Assembly (NCBI GenBank): GCA_937903005.1
Contig: CALFNR010000067.1
Span: 1-64,000 of the forward strand
From: Clostridium_AI sp002297865
GTDB taxonomy: Bacteria > Bacillota > Clostridia > Lachnospirales > Lachnospiraceae
DNA length: 64,000 nt
Reading direction: 5' to 3'
Shown: piece after piece, positions 31,101 to 41,000 of the stretch
How the letters are laid out: every line of letters begins with the position of its first letter
Numbering within the stretch: the first letter of the stretch is position 1
Notes under the pieces: model-generated
Databases searched by the model: none
The model's input: only the letters and a program-made list of their open reading frames with translations
Told to the model about the DNA's origin: nothing
Program-made: the position numbers and the translations under genes

Positions 31101-34100
31101 GATACGATTTTGCAGAAAACAACCTATACATTCGATGTATCTGTTTGGGAAATTATCTGGTGGGCAATTGTTGGAGCAAAAGTTTACATGTTAGTACCAG
31201 GCGGAGAAAAAGATCCAGCAAAAATTTGTGAAGCGATTGAAACTGGACAAGTAACTACCATGCACTTTGTACCATCCATGTTAAAGGCATTCCTGTCGTA
31301 TCTTGATGCCAATATGGAGGCAATCGATAAAATCACGTCATTACGATATGTATTTGCAAGTGGTGAGGCATTGAAGCCAGAAGATGTTAATGAATTTTAC
31401 AAACAGGTTATACATCGTGGTGTGGAAGCGAAACTGGTGAATTTTTATGGGCCAACCGAGGCGGCAATTGATGTAACTTATTACGATTGTCTAGAGCACC
31501 AGCCGGTCATTCCAATTGGAAAACCAATAGCAAATACCAAGATTTATATTATGAACGGCAATTGCTTATGTCCAATTGGCGTACCAGGGGAACTCTGCAT
31601 CACTGGTGTTGGTGTTGCAAGAGGATATTGCGGAATGGAACAGCTGACAAAAGAAAAATTCGTGAACAATTTGTTTGGCGAAGGAACGTTATATCATACT
31701 GGAGATTTGGCAAGATGGATGCCAGATGGAAATATTGAATATATGGGCAGAATTGATCAGCAGGTTAAAATACACGGATTTCGAATTGAGTTAGGCGAGA
31801 TTGAAAAAGTAATCAGGAAGTATCCTTCTGTAACAGATGCAGTTGTAATTGCAAAAGATAGTGGAGCGAAAGGAAAATACCTATGTGCTTACGTGATTGG
31901 AAATCAGACGATAGATAAGAAAGTACTTCAGGAGAAAATGAAAGAAGAGCTTCCAGCTTACATGATTCCTTCTGCAATTTTACAGATTGACGAGATACCA
32001 GTAACAGCCAACGGAAAGCTCAATCAGAAAGCATTACCAGAGGTAACAATAGAAATAGAAACTCATTCAGGTACAGCGAAGACGGAAGAAGAAAAAGTAC
32101 TTCTTAAGATGGTACATCAAGTACTGGGTCATAAGAATGTCGGAATCGAAAATGATTTCTTTGAAGTAGGTGGAGATTCCATTAAAGGTATTCAGCTTCA
32201 GTCGTATCTGAAACGGGCTAAGTACGAATTGGCAATACAGGATATCTATGAATGTTCTAATCTAAGGGAACTGGCACTTCGGTTAAAGAAGACAAAAGGA
32301 TGCGTTAGTCAGAAAGAAGTAGTAGGAAGTGCACCTTTGTTAGAGATTCAGAGAGATTTCTTTGAATATGGACTTAAGAATCCGAACTATTACAATCAGG
32401 AAATTGTCTGCACCTGTAAAGAGCGTATACAGGCTGCAGAGCTTGAGCGTGCATTAAAGCGTCTTGTCGCACATCACGATGCATTGCGTATGATATTTAC
32501 TGATAAGGAACAGATAAATCGTTCCACTAAAGAGGAGAATTTATATGGATTTGCTGAGTACCATGTGGTAGACGAGAATCCAGCAGAATGTATTGGAGCG
32601 GAACATAAAAAGCTGAATATCTTTGACGGACCAGTATTTCGTTGTGTCCTTCTTCATCTAAAGGAAGAGGATATCGTTTGTATGATAGCTCATCACCTGA
32701 TCTGCGATGGTGTGACGTGGAATATTCTAGTGGAAGATTTGCAAGGATTGTATCTAGAGGAGATGGGAAGGAAACAATATGAACTTCCGCTTAAGACGAA
32801 TTCTTATCAGGACTGGACAAGAGCGAAAGAAGAGGAAGCGAAATCGTTAAGAATACAGGAGCAGGCGGCTTACTGGAGAACCGTTTGTAAAGATAACGTT
32901 CCAAAACAAAATGAATATACAGTTGGAGAGAGGATACTAGTTACCTTTAATCTAAATGAGGATGTAGTGGAACAGGTACAGAAAAATCTGTTTAAGATTA
33001 GGTTGTTAACTTGGAATGATGTGCTTCTATTTGCATACGCAAGAGCTGCAAAAAGAAATGCTTTCTCATATCCTGAGTGCGTAATGCTAGAATCCCATGG
33101 ACGTAAAGACAACGAGCTGGATGTTAGCCGTACAGCAGGATGGTTTACTGTTGTTTATCCGTTCTGTATTCCATATTCTGATAGTCAGTCAGTGGTTAAT
33201 AATCTGGTTCAGATAAAAGAGGAATTTCACAGAGTGCCAGATGAGGGAATCGGGTTTGATATGATTCGTCGAGAGGATAAAACTTTAATACCATCTAATG
33301 TAATTATCAATTACATTGGCAATCTTGGACTTGTAGAAAAAGATAGTCTGTTTAAGATTAGCGATATGATTTATGGGCCATTAATCAACAGTGAGAATAG
33401 AGCACTCTATGACATGGAACTGAATGTATTTCACATAGAAAATGCAATGAAGATAAGTCTTGCACATACGTTGGAGTTTACATCCAAACAGATGGAAGTT
33501 TTCATGGAAGATTTCAAGGAGAGTATTGAGATTGCAGCAAAAGAATTAGCAAGTGCAAAAAAAATGAGCACACCACTAGATTATGGATATAATCATTTGA
33601 CGCTTTCTGAATTAGAGAATATCAAGGCAAAGAATAGTAGTGAGATAAGAAAAATTTATGCATTATCACCGATGCAGAAAAACATACTTACAACAGTTTC
33701 ATTAGGAAAAAATTCAGAATATTATTACGAGAGATTTTCATTTAGGATTGCGGAGAAACTAGACCTAGAGAAAATGAGAGAAAGTTTTGAACTACTGGTA
33801 AGAGCACACGATGTTTTCAAAACTTCCTTCCACTACAAAGGCTTGCAAGAACCAGTGCAAATTGTGTTGGAACAGAGTGAAGTAGATTTCCACATCATAG
33901 AAGGCAATCAAACGGTAACACTTGAAGAAATTTTGGAACAGGATAAGTCAGAAGGCTTTGATTTAGAAGCAGGCAAACTGATTCGAATGACCATTGTTAA
34001 GCAAGAGGATGGTAATTACATCATATTCAGTTTTCATCATATTATTTTAGACGGATGGTGTTTAAGTCTGGTCTTAAATGAATTTTTTGAGAATTACTTT

Positions 34101-34985
34101 ATGCTCCTTGGCGGGATTCATCCGAAAGCACTTCCAGAGGCTAGTTATTCAGAGTACATAAGGACAAGTTATAAGATTGGAAATAGTGAAGCACTACAGT
34201 TCTGGAAAGAAAAACTTAAAGGTATCCAAAGTGGTCTTGACTTGCCAGTGAAAAAGAAAAATACTGCATCTGAGTATATTCAGGGCAATTATGAAATATC
34301 TGTGGATGAAGCTACTGTTGCCAGACTTAGAACTATTGCAAATGACTGGCATGTGACAGAAAGTATGGTATTGCAATGTGCATGGGGTATCCTTTTAAGT
34401 CAGTTATCTGGAATGGATGATGTGGTATTCGGTTATGTCGTATCGGGAAGAGATCCTCGAATTGAAGGAATAAATCAGATGCTCGGGTTATTTATTAATA
34501 CATTGCCAATGAGTGTAAGGATAGATCCTGATAGGTCAGTAAGGCAGTTGGTGGAGTATATAAAGGATTATCAGAATGAGGCACAGCAGCACTGCTTCTT
34601 ATCCATTAGTGATATTGTACAGAAAACTGGCTTAAATACAGATATTATTGACTATGCAGTTGTCTTTGAGAATTATCCAGTTGTGGGTGAACTTGATTTT
34701 TCCAAAAGGGAACAGTCCTATAAAGGATTTACCATATCGGATAGCAGGTATTTTGAACAGTCAACATTAGGTTTAAGTTTGAAAGTCATCCCAGGAGATT
34801 CATGGATATTGGTATTTAGATTTAATATGGAATTGTATCTGAAAGATTCCATTGTTTTAATGGGAGAAAAACTAAATCAGATTCTTGTTCAGATCTCTGA
34901 GATCCCAGAAGTGACACTAGGTGAATTTATAGATACAGAATCAGACCGAATGGACGATTTTAATGATGATTTAGAGTTGGAATAG
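25185..34985 (+). CDS. Hybrid PKS-NRPS, KS-DH-KR-ACP-C-A(Ser)-PCP-E-C
   Basis: The protein has 3266 residues and a TTG start eight bases after GGGAGGAGG. Order: docking helix (1-32); KS (38-460; Cys206, His339, His379); DH directly behind, without the usual post-KS linker (His527 in H-x3-G-x4-P, Asp693); KR (GGTGGLG at 983, Tyr1124); ACP Ser1279; C (HHIAADG from His1463); A (about 1780-2275); PCP Ser2332; E (about 2380-2800; HHLICDG from His2503, Glu2636 in LESHGR, TAGWFT); C (HHIILDG from His2951); acidic tail. By alignment to the GrsA pocket, the A code reads D-V-W-H-F-S-F-I-D-K, very close to known serine codes (DVWHLSLIDK). It should add a double bond by the PKS half, then D-Ser. The final C domain must act with the A-first protein encoded next; its acidic end (DDFNDDLELE) is a likely docking tail. 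Confidence 0.92.
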   Translation: MDKLKNYILKEVSEKRLDAKSAAGLLKSLGKEESKTAPIAIVGMSVKLPQAENKEEFWDNIQNKISSIREYPKSRRDKTDSYLDGEKLDEDNAYQIQGYLNDISSFNPEFFGFSEAEGRKISPLHRMFLECAWYALIDAGYDEDKERGKDTIVYAANAQLGQKRYMDLMESIDGSGFIGNANSIMPSRLSFRFDMTGKSSVVDSACSSSLLAVNYACDDIREGKTDTAVVCGTTINILPIDKERVEMLESPSSSIRPFGDHADGTVWGEGVCAVVLKNYSKAVADNDRVYAVIKANGANNDGASNGITAPNMLRQKELFEQVWDKFHIDVNQMKYIEAHGTGTELGDPIEVKSLAKALAARTSKKQYCALGTCKGNIGHIIAASGLAGLIKCAMSLDKGEIPPLYQFEAPNRHIDFTSTPLYVCDEKIPISEEDNDFLIGIDSFGISGTNVHMVLGKPENKRILSEEEQLYRTEKLRQYEQNRRNLWIVEDFQALDAWNKVYQWVGGKGKKYYKVKVAPEQWFVKEHCVLGKKLYPASKALETIYTVAANYLGSEQVAITEFQVICPFAVEKETYLLIEEQITEENKLEVKLFYDHNPDSKNEFDRDWVEFSHAKCMLGQKVLKDENQSILEAFSGKRFHANDFTKGKIVYGDRWDCVTGKKETPNGRKLLIALDKIYHRDLVGHKLHPALMDMALNGMSLESEEDYLPFYLEKLEITRPIPSTFISTITKKADKTNDQLIFYDITLHDEKGTFAVIEDYAVKKVNGIRMYRNPASCRFEWKKCTWQTATKQMDLDNSLWLSQTDAKSCFGEELEGAISQNMIKLQSIQEEKSQIENRIREKSVESLILELSPQSGLSDQKICMETLAFLQIAMQQDSINQVIVIGKTEPFEEDKEPVLTPVMAAVQTLVRSANNEKGSKNSRFVCIEQGVSNLLLLDVLRNGTEKEVMVRKNGEILLPELIASSLKVQEEMNKEQGVYVLTGGTGGLGLELAKKLIEEQQTVVLVSRHAKEDKRLISNWKEGQKAPVYYQADVSSEGDMLNFERFLQDTYGEDGNIKAVYHLAGIADHSYLADYQFDEASKVLSPKINGTRNLLTLAQAVHAQKIVLFSSVSALIGTPGQSAYSAASAYLDQIARTQSSEQLKIISVQLPAVEGAGMAFDNKADYETAFKTMELEEFKRNLSFLNSLEAGVYCFGQLNYEFEANLLLAWNLSEKIRQDIIRRSRTNTITEQQSQLLLEGREDGAYTVTEKELAKLWAFVLGSEQVDIDKDFFDEGGNSIMAISIANAIKESFHKQVDISVLFQNMTVRELAKYLDQHAENEENKMTAGEKQESYALSGEQKRLYALQNLKPDSILYNLPIVFELRGTIIPDKIEEAFRKVIEVQDSLRTQYYVEQGEVRQRIIEQPEFHMELVDIREDATIEEVKEKIAFYNQPFDLASGILLRVILFRKNETTAYLMMNTHHIAADGYSMALLMKNFKEAYLTGACEPIELHYTDFATWEQDRENHVYEETMNYWVNQFSDNLPVLELPYDFPYPSVRSEKGAVYQFKINETLSQQIEQVAKQHKVTVSLLCITSFSILLSKLSYQSDIIIGMPYAGREQRQLQSVIGMFVHTLPIRFQLGQEISYLDFVRNANDRYLEDMKYANVSMSDILSQLNISRSLSHNPLYDVMFAFQNSESDIGITDVSTPELSFELGDVMCNSVAIQKGISKFDLTLEIVRKNGGYECSFEYNTDVFKKQHVNDFAASYVSILEQITENVEKPIADISVIGQKDKELILNQFNETDCEYSDKETIISLFEKQVKLRPKQVAVITDTGYLTYLELNKKANAVAYKLREIGVGPDDFVAIICQRSIDMEVGIFGILKSGAAYVPIAQDCPEERLRYMLSDSQAKAVLVYKEMDFDFGTIPCFKITEISQNGVDENPEQVNKPDDLAYMIYTSGTTGKPKGVMCHNRGLMNRIEWMHGRYPINSEDTILQKTTYTFDVSVWEIIWWAIVGAKVYMLVPGGEKDPAKICEAIETGQVTTMHFVPSMLKAFLSYLDANMEAIDKITSLRYVFASGEALKPEDVNEFYKQVIHRGVEAKLVNFYGPTEAAIDVTYYDCLEHQPVIPIGKPIANTKIYIMNGNCLCPIGVPGELCITGVGVARGYCGMEQLTKEKFVNNLFGEGTLYHTGDLARWMPDGNIEYMGRIDQQVKIHGFRIELGEIEKVIRKYPSVTDAVVIAKDSGAKGKYLCAYVIGNQTIDKKVLQEKMKEELPAYMIPSAILQIDEIPVTANGKLNQKALPEVTIEIETHSGTAKTEEEKVLLKMVHQVLGHKNVGIENDFFEVGGDSIKGIQLQSYLKRAKYELAIQDIYECSNLRELALRLKKTKGCVSQKEVVGSAPLLEIQRDFFEYGLKNPNYYNQEIVCTCKERIQAAELERALKRLVAHHDALRMIFTDKEQINRSTKEENLYGFAEYHVVDENPAECIGAEHKKLNIFDGPVFRCVLLHLKEEDIVCMIAHHLICDGVTWNILVEDLQGLYLEEMGRKQYELPLKTNSYQDWTRAKEEEAKSLRIQEQAAYWRTVCKDNVPKQNEYTVGERILVTFNLNEDVVEQVQKNLFKIRLLTWNDVLLFAYARAAKRNAFSYPECVMLESHGRKDNELDVSRTAGWFTVVYPFCIPYSDSQSVVNNLVQIKEEFHRVPDEGIGFDMIRREDKTLIPSNVIINYIGNLGLVEKDSLFKISDMIYGPLINSENRALYDMELNVFHIENAMKISLAHTLEFTSKQMEVFMEDFKESIEIAAKELASAKKMSTPLDYGYNHLTLSELENIKAKNSSEIRKIYALSPMQKNILTTVSLGKNSEYYYERFSFRIAEKLDLEKMRESFELLVRAHDVFKTSFHYKGLQEPVQIVLEQSEVDFHIIEGNQTVTLEEILEQDKSEGFDLEAGKLIRMTIVKQEDGNYIIFSFHHIILDGWCLSLVLNEFFENYFMLLGGIHPKALPEASYSEYIRTSYKIGNSEALQFWKEKLKGIQSGLDLPVKKKNTASEYIQGNYEISVDEATVARLRTIANDWHVTESMVLQCAWGILLSQLSGMDDVVFGYVVSGRDPRIEGINQMLGLFINTLPMSVRIDPDRSVRQLVEYIKDYQNEAQQHCFLSISDIVQKTGLNTDIIDYAVVFENYPVVGELDFSKREQSYKGFTISDSRYFEQSTLGLSLKVIPGDSWILVFRFNMELYLKDSIVLMGEKLNQILVQISEIPEVTLGEFIDTESDRMDDFNDDLELE

Positions 34986-35017
34986 CTCAGGATTCTTAGA
35001 AAAGGAATGAAAATAGA

Positions 35018-38000
35018 ATGTATACATTAAAAAAATTGCTAAAGGATAGTTTTTTACAGAATAAAGAGAAGATTGCAATTAGTACGCAGGCCTATCAGAT
35101 TACCTATCAGACATTAGAGTTCAGAGCAGATGCCATAGGTCATAAGATCGAGCGGGCTGGTATAAAAGAACAAAGCTGTGTAGCGTGTATCTCCCATCAG
35201 GTGGAACACTATATTTACGTACTAATGGCATGCGTTAAATACAATCTTGTATTTATGCCAGTCAGTGCCAAATTTCCACACGACAGGTGCTTGGAAATGC
35301 TTAAGGAATCAGAGGCCAGTGTTATTGTGTGCGACAGTAACCTAAATGATGAGGTAGACGGTTTCATTAGAGAACTAAAAACTCCTGTGAAGAGGTTGGA
35401 TATCGAACAGGCAGTGATTCCAGCAGATACACCATCAGCATGGAAAGAGGCAGCTGATACTGCTCGCTCATATATTTACTTCACATCGGGAAGTCAAGGA
35501 AAGCCTAAGGGCATTGTGGGACAGGTAAAGGGAATTGCACAGTTTATTACTTGGGAAGCAGAAACATTTGCAACAGACATTAGCGTACGTGTAGCACAAG
35601 TCACACCGCCTTGTCATGACCCGTTTTTGAGAGATGTTTTATTGCCTCTTCACACTGGTGGGACAATCTGTATTCCTGAGAATGATAGGATGTTACTTGA
35701 CTCACAGGAACTTGCCAAGTGGATGGAGAAAGAGAAGGTTACGTTATTACATTGTACGCCGAGTATGTTTCAGATCCTGTCTGCTGTTCCAGTAACAAAA
35801 AACAGTTTTCCAGATCTGCAAGTGATACTGCTTGCAGGAGAACTGTTAAAGCCAAATTGTATTAAAAACTGGTTTTCACTATTCCATGACAGAATGAAGT
35901 TTGTAAATCTGTATGGACCTACAGAAACAACACTGGCTAAACTTTTTCATATCATCAAAGAAAGTGATTTGGAAAGAAATGTGATTCCAGTTGGGAACAC
36001 TATTCCTGGTGCAAGAGCGCTGGTTGTTTCAGAAGGCGGAAGAATATGCCGGACAGGACAAATGGGGGAAGTATGGATAAGAACACCATACCGTACATTA
36101 GGATACATTGCGAAAGAGATAAATGCAGATAAGTTTATACAAAATCCATTTAACAGTAAACCAGGTGATATCGTTTATAAAACTGGAGACCTTGGAAAAT
36201 GGCTGGAAAATGATGAAATCGAATTATTAGGCCGTATTGACAGACAAGTAAAATTAAGAGGACACAGAATTGAATTAAGTGAAGTGGAAGCAGCACTTCA
36301 GGAATACGAAGGTGTGGAACAGGCAGCTGTAATTTATCTGGAAGAGCGCGAGACATTGTATGGATTTGTGCAAAGTACAAATGAAGGCGAAGATATAGAG
36401 GAAACGGAAATCTTATCATTTATCCGATCCAAGCTTCCAGATTATATGACTCCAGAGGTGATTAAGGTCCTTACAAGTTTACCGATTAATATGAATGCTA
36501 AACTTGATTATGGGAAGTTAAAAGAACTTGCAAATAAGGACAAGCGAGAAATAATTGAGCCGGTAACACCTTTGGAAAAGCAGTTGAGTGAGATTTGTAA
36601 GAATATTTTTTCATGTTCAGAAGTCAGTATGGAAGATACCCTGTTTCGCATTGGTGCCAATTCGGTTAATATTCTACGGCTTGTAAATGAAGTAAATAGC
36701 CAGACCAACAGCCAGTTCACGTTATTTGATATTTTTGAAAACCGAAACAGAACGATACGTGAGTTAGCTGACGTTATTGAGAAAAATCGAGAAGCAGGTC
36801 ATTCAAAGGTTACAATAACAAAAGCAGAACCAAAAGAATATTATAAAGCGGTACCAGAACAGCGGAGAATTTTTGTTCTGCAAAATATGGACAAGGAAAG
36901 CACAAACTATAATATAACTCGTGCCATTCAAGTAAAAGGAAGTATTACGAACCAGGAAATAGTGGAACAGGCAGAAACATTCTTACAGCGGTATGAATTG
37001 TTTCAAATTACCTTTCAGCAATTAGACAACGAAATCGTACAAAGAGTAGGTAATTTTAGAATCAAGGCTGAAAGAATTTATTGCAAGGAAAAGGAAGTCA
37101 CAGCATGTATCCATCGTTTTCGAAGACCTTTTGACTTAGAGCAGGAACCTGGTATTCGGCTCGGATTAATCGAAACAGATAAGGATAACCGAATTCTGGT
37201 AGTTGATGTACATCATATCATTCTGGATGGACATTCCATAAACAGATTGATACAGAAATTCTGTCTTTTCCTATCTGGAGTGGAAGGACAGAAAGAAAAA
37301 GTTACCTATTTGGATTATGCGGTATGGGTCAATGAGAATGAAGGGAAAAAGGCAAGAAATGAATCTTTAGCCTACTGGAAAGAAAAGTTTCGTGTGGTGC
37401 CGGAGCCGGTTATGCCTTACTGCATAAAAAAACGTCCATCTGTGTTCACTTATCGAGGAATGAAAGAGAGCATGCGGATATCATCTAAGATAAAAGAAGG
37501 GATTGTAAGACTGGCAAAAGAAAACAATACAACGGAGTTTGCTATACTGACTACCGCATTTGTCCTTTTACTAGAAAAATATACATTACAGAATGACATT
37601 ACAATTGGGACCGTTACCAATGGAAGAGTCTGCGATGAGATTAAGGATACCCTTGGGATGTTTGTAAAAACACTGCCTTTAAGAATTCAAATTGACCAAG
37701 AAAATACATTAGATCAGGTCATTACGCATGTAAATGAAGTCTTGGGTGAGGCATATGAACATCAGGCAATATCATTCGAAGAACTCCTAGAAGAATTAGG
37801 TGTGGAACGAGATATGAGTCGTAATCCACTGTTTGATTACATGATTGTCATGCAGGAAGACAGAGAGGAAGAAACGGTCATAAACGGAACAGAATGGGCT
37901 TTGTATCCATACGATGATTTAAGCTCCAAATATGATTTGACTTTAGAGATTCGAAGTACTGAGGAAGAATATCTGTGTGTTTTTGAATATTGTACGGATA

Positions 38001-41000
38001 TTTTTGATGCAGGAACAATTGAGCTTTTGAAGCAGCATTTTGTCAATCTATTAGGAGAGATGATAGAAGGGGAAAGGAAACCAGTAAATCGAATTCGAAT
38101 GGTATCCGATGAAGAGCAACAAAAAATTCTTTCCTATTCTCAGATGATGCATTTAGACAATAAGCCTGCAAATGCGGTGGAACAGTTTAGAAAAGAGGCT
38201 CAAACTTGTCAAGAACAGGTAGCTGTCATAGAAGATGATAGGAAACTAACCTATCAGGAATTGGAACAAAAGTCTGACAGACTGGCTGGATATTTACTAG
38301 CTCATCACATAGAGGAAGGGGAACGGGTTGGAATTTACGGTTCCCATTCCATTGAAATGATTGTAGGAATTCTTGCAGTCCTAAAATGTAAGGCGGCCTA
38401 TGTACCGATAGATTCACAGCTTCCAGAAGAAAGAATCCAGTACATATTAGAGGATAGTAAGGCTAGATTTCTATTGTCAGATGGAACAGGCAGTTATACA
38501 TGGGAAGAAGGAACTGTACTGGACATATCTCAGACCATGACCCTGGATATTGAGACAGTGCCTATGGATACACAGGACATAAGCCAGAAGATCGCCTATA
38601 TCATATATACATCAGGAAGTACAGGAAAGCCAAAAGGGGTTCAGATGACCCATCAAAACCTGATGACGTACATCAAAGCATTTAGGGAATATGTGATAGA
38701 CAAGCAACCGTTTGTGATGACACAAATGGCATCTATCTCATTTGACGTTTCAATAGAAGAAATATTCGGAACCCTTCTTAATGGTGGGACTCTTATTCTC
38801 ATAAAAAGAGAGCAGATGCTTGATTTAAAAGTATTCCAGCAAATAGTAGAAGAACATCAAGTGGATTATGTCAGTGCATCACCAGCATTTGCAAGTGTAC
38901 TCAACAAATGTGAGAATTCTTTGCCAATACGGACCATGATTGTTGGAGGAGAAAATGTATTACCTCATTATGTGGATCATTTATCCGATTCCATGCACAT
39001 CATCAATTCATATGGTCCAACGGAAACCTGTGTTGGTGCAACCTACTGTGTATTTGATAAAAATGTTCATAGTACAGATTTTCCAATTGGAAAGCCATTG
39101 CCAGGATACAATGTTTATATATTGAATGGGTACGATGCGGTATGCGGATTTCAGACAATTGGTGAGATTTGTATCTCAGGAAAATGTGTATCAGAAGGCT
39201 ATGTGGATTCAGCATTAAACGAAGGGCATTTTTGTATAGACAAATTAACTGGAGAGCGAATGTACCGAAGTGGAGACCTTGGGTACATGAATCTGGATGG
39301 ACAGATAGAATTTGTAGCCAGAAAGGATAATCAGGTAAAAGTAAGAGGATATCGAATTGAGTGTGATGAAATTATACAAAATGCCATCGCATCAGGTCTG
39401 GTAGAAGATATGGTGGTAGAGGTATATGAAAATGAAGCAGGCGTAAAGCAATTATGTGCAGCATATACCAGTCCTGCCGATGTAGAAGAAAAATTGAGAG
39501 AGGTGTTGAGTAAAAAGCTACCAGCCTATATGGTTCCAGACATCATGATTCGCCTCGATACCATACCGATTACCCAAAATGGAAAAACCGATAGTAACAA
39601 AATAAAAGAACTGATACAAAAAAAGGCACCAAAGAAGCTTATAAAATATCCAGTAACGAAGCAGGAAAAGGAACTTGCAGCTATCTGGTCAAAGATTTTA
39701 AAGAAAGAGGATATTTCCATACAGGAAAATTTCTGGTCAGCTGGTGGCAATTCCATATTAGCATTGAGTATGATATCAGAAGCATTAAATGCAGGATTTC
39801 AGTTCACCATTAAGGATTTATTTGCTAACCTTACACTAGAGGAACTGGCAAGAAAGCAGCAAACAGAACATATACCGTCGGTTGGTCAGGTTGAGGAAGA
39901 TAAGCCGCTAGAGGAAACGATTTCCGTAGCAGAACAAGTGAAGCTCTTCCGAGAAAAGTTTCCTAGAACTACAGTGGAAAGCAGAGAGGTAAGACCATCA
40001 TTTGTGCAAATGTTTTACCTTGGATTGAATCCACAGTACATAAGTGATGTTGTTACAATAAAAGGAGATTACACTGGGGATCAGATAAGGAGTGCAGTAG
40101 AAATACTGATTAAAAATCAAGAACAGCTGCGATGTGGATATGAAATAAATAGCGCAGAAGATATTCGGTTAAAGGTATATCAGTACAAAGAGAATAGAAT
40201 TTTTATTCCGTATCTGGATATCAGTTCTTATACAAAAGAGGAACAGAATCACCATATCAAAGCAGTAAAACAAACCCTGAAGGTTTCAAGAATGGACGTA
40301 GATTTACCGTATTGTTTGTTTGTTGTGAAGATGGAACAAGATGTATTTCATATCTATATTGATATTCAGCATGCATTTTATGATATGTTCTCTAATTTCG
40401 TAGTGAAGGAAGAGATTGTGAAAACGCTAAGTGGAAACAGTGCGTTTGGCGATGCCGAAAAATCAGAAGTAAAAATGGATAAGAATGACAGTAAGAATAA
40501 GGAAAACAATGTCCGAGAGCATTTTCAACTGGATAGATTTTTTAAGGCATCCAATACACTTCGCAAGTTAACAAAGATTTATCCTAAGGAGTATACGAGG
40601 CTAACGAAAGAATACAGTATAGAAGCAGGCATCAGTGAAAAGGAAATCATGTACAAAAGTTACGAGCTGGCACTAGATTATCTGTTTGATTTGTTTGAAA
40701 CGGAAGAGCTTCCTACATGGTTCATTTTCCATGGAAGGAAGGAACAGGATTATCAGAAGATAGGAGCCTATCTTGATATGATCCCACTTTTGGTTGATAG
40801 AAAACAAAAAGAAGTTGCTCTGAAGCTATTAGAACAGAATCTAGAATATGTAAAACAGGAGCAGATCAACATAGCAGATACATTATTAGCAGAAGAAACA
40901 ACAGAAAAACAAGATGTCAGTCAGTTAAGAAAAATGATGAAAGAACAGTTTATTGTAATGAATTATCAAGGAGAACAAGAAGCATCAGAACAAGAGCAAC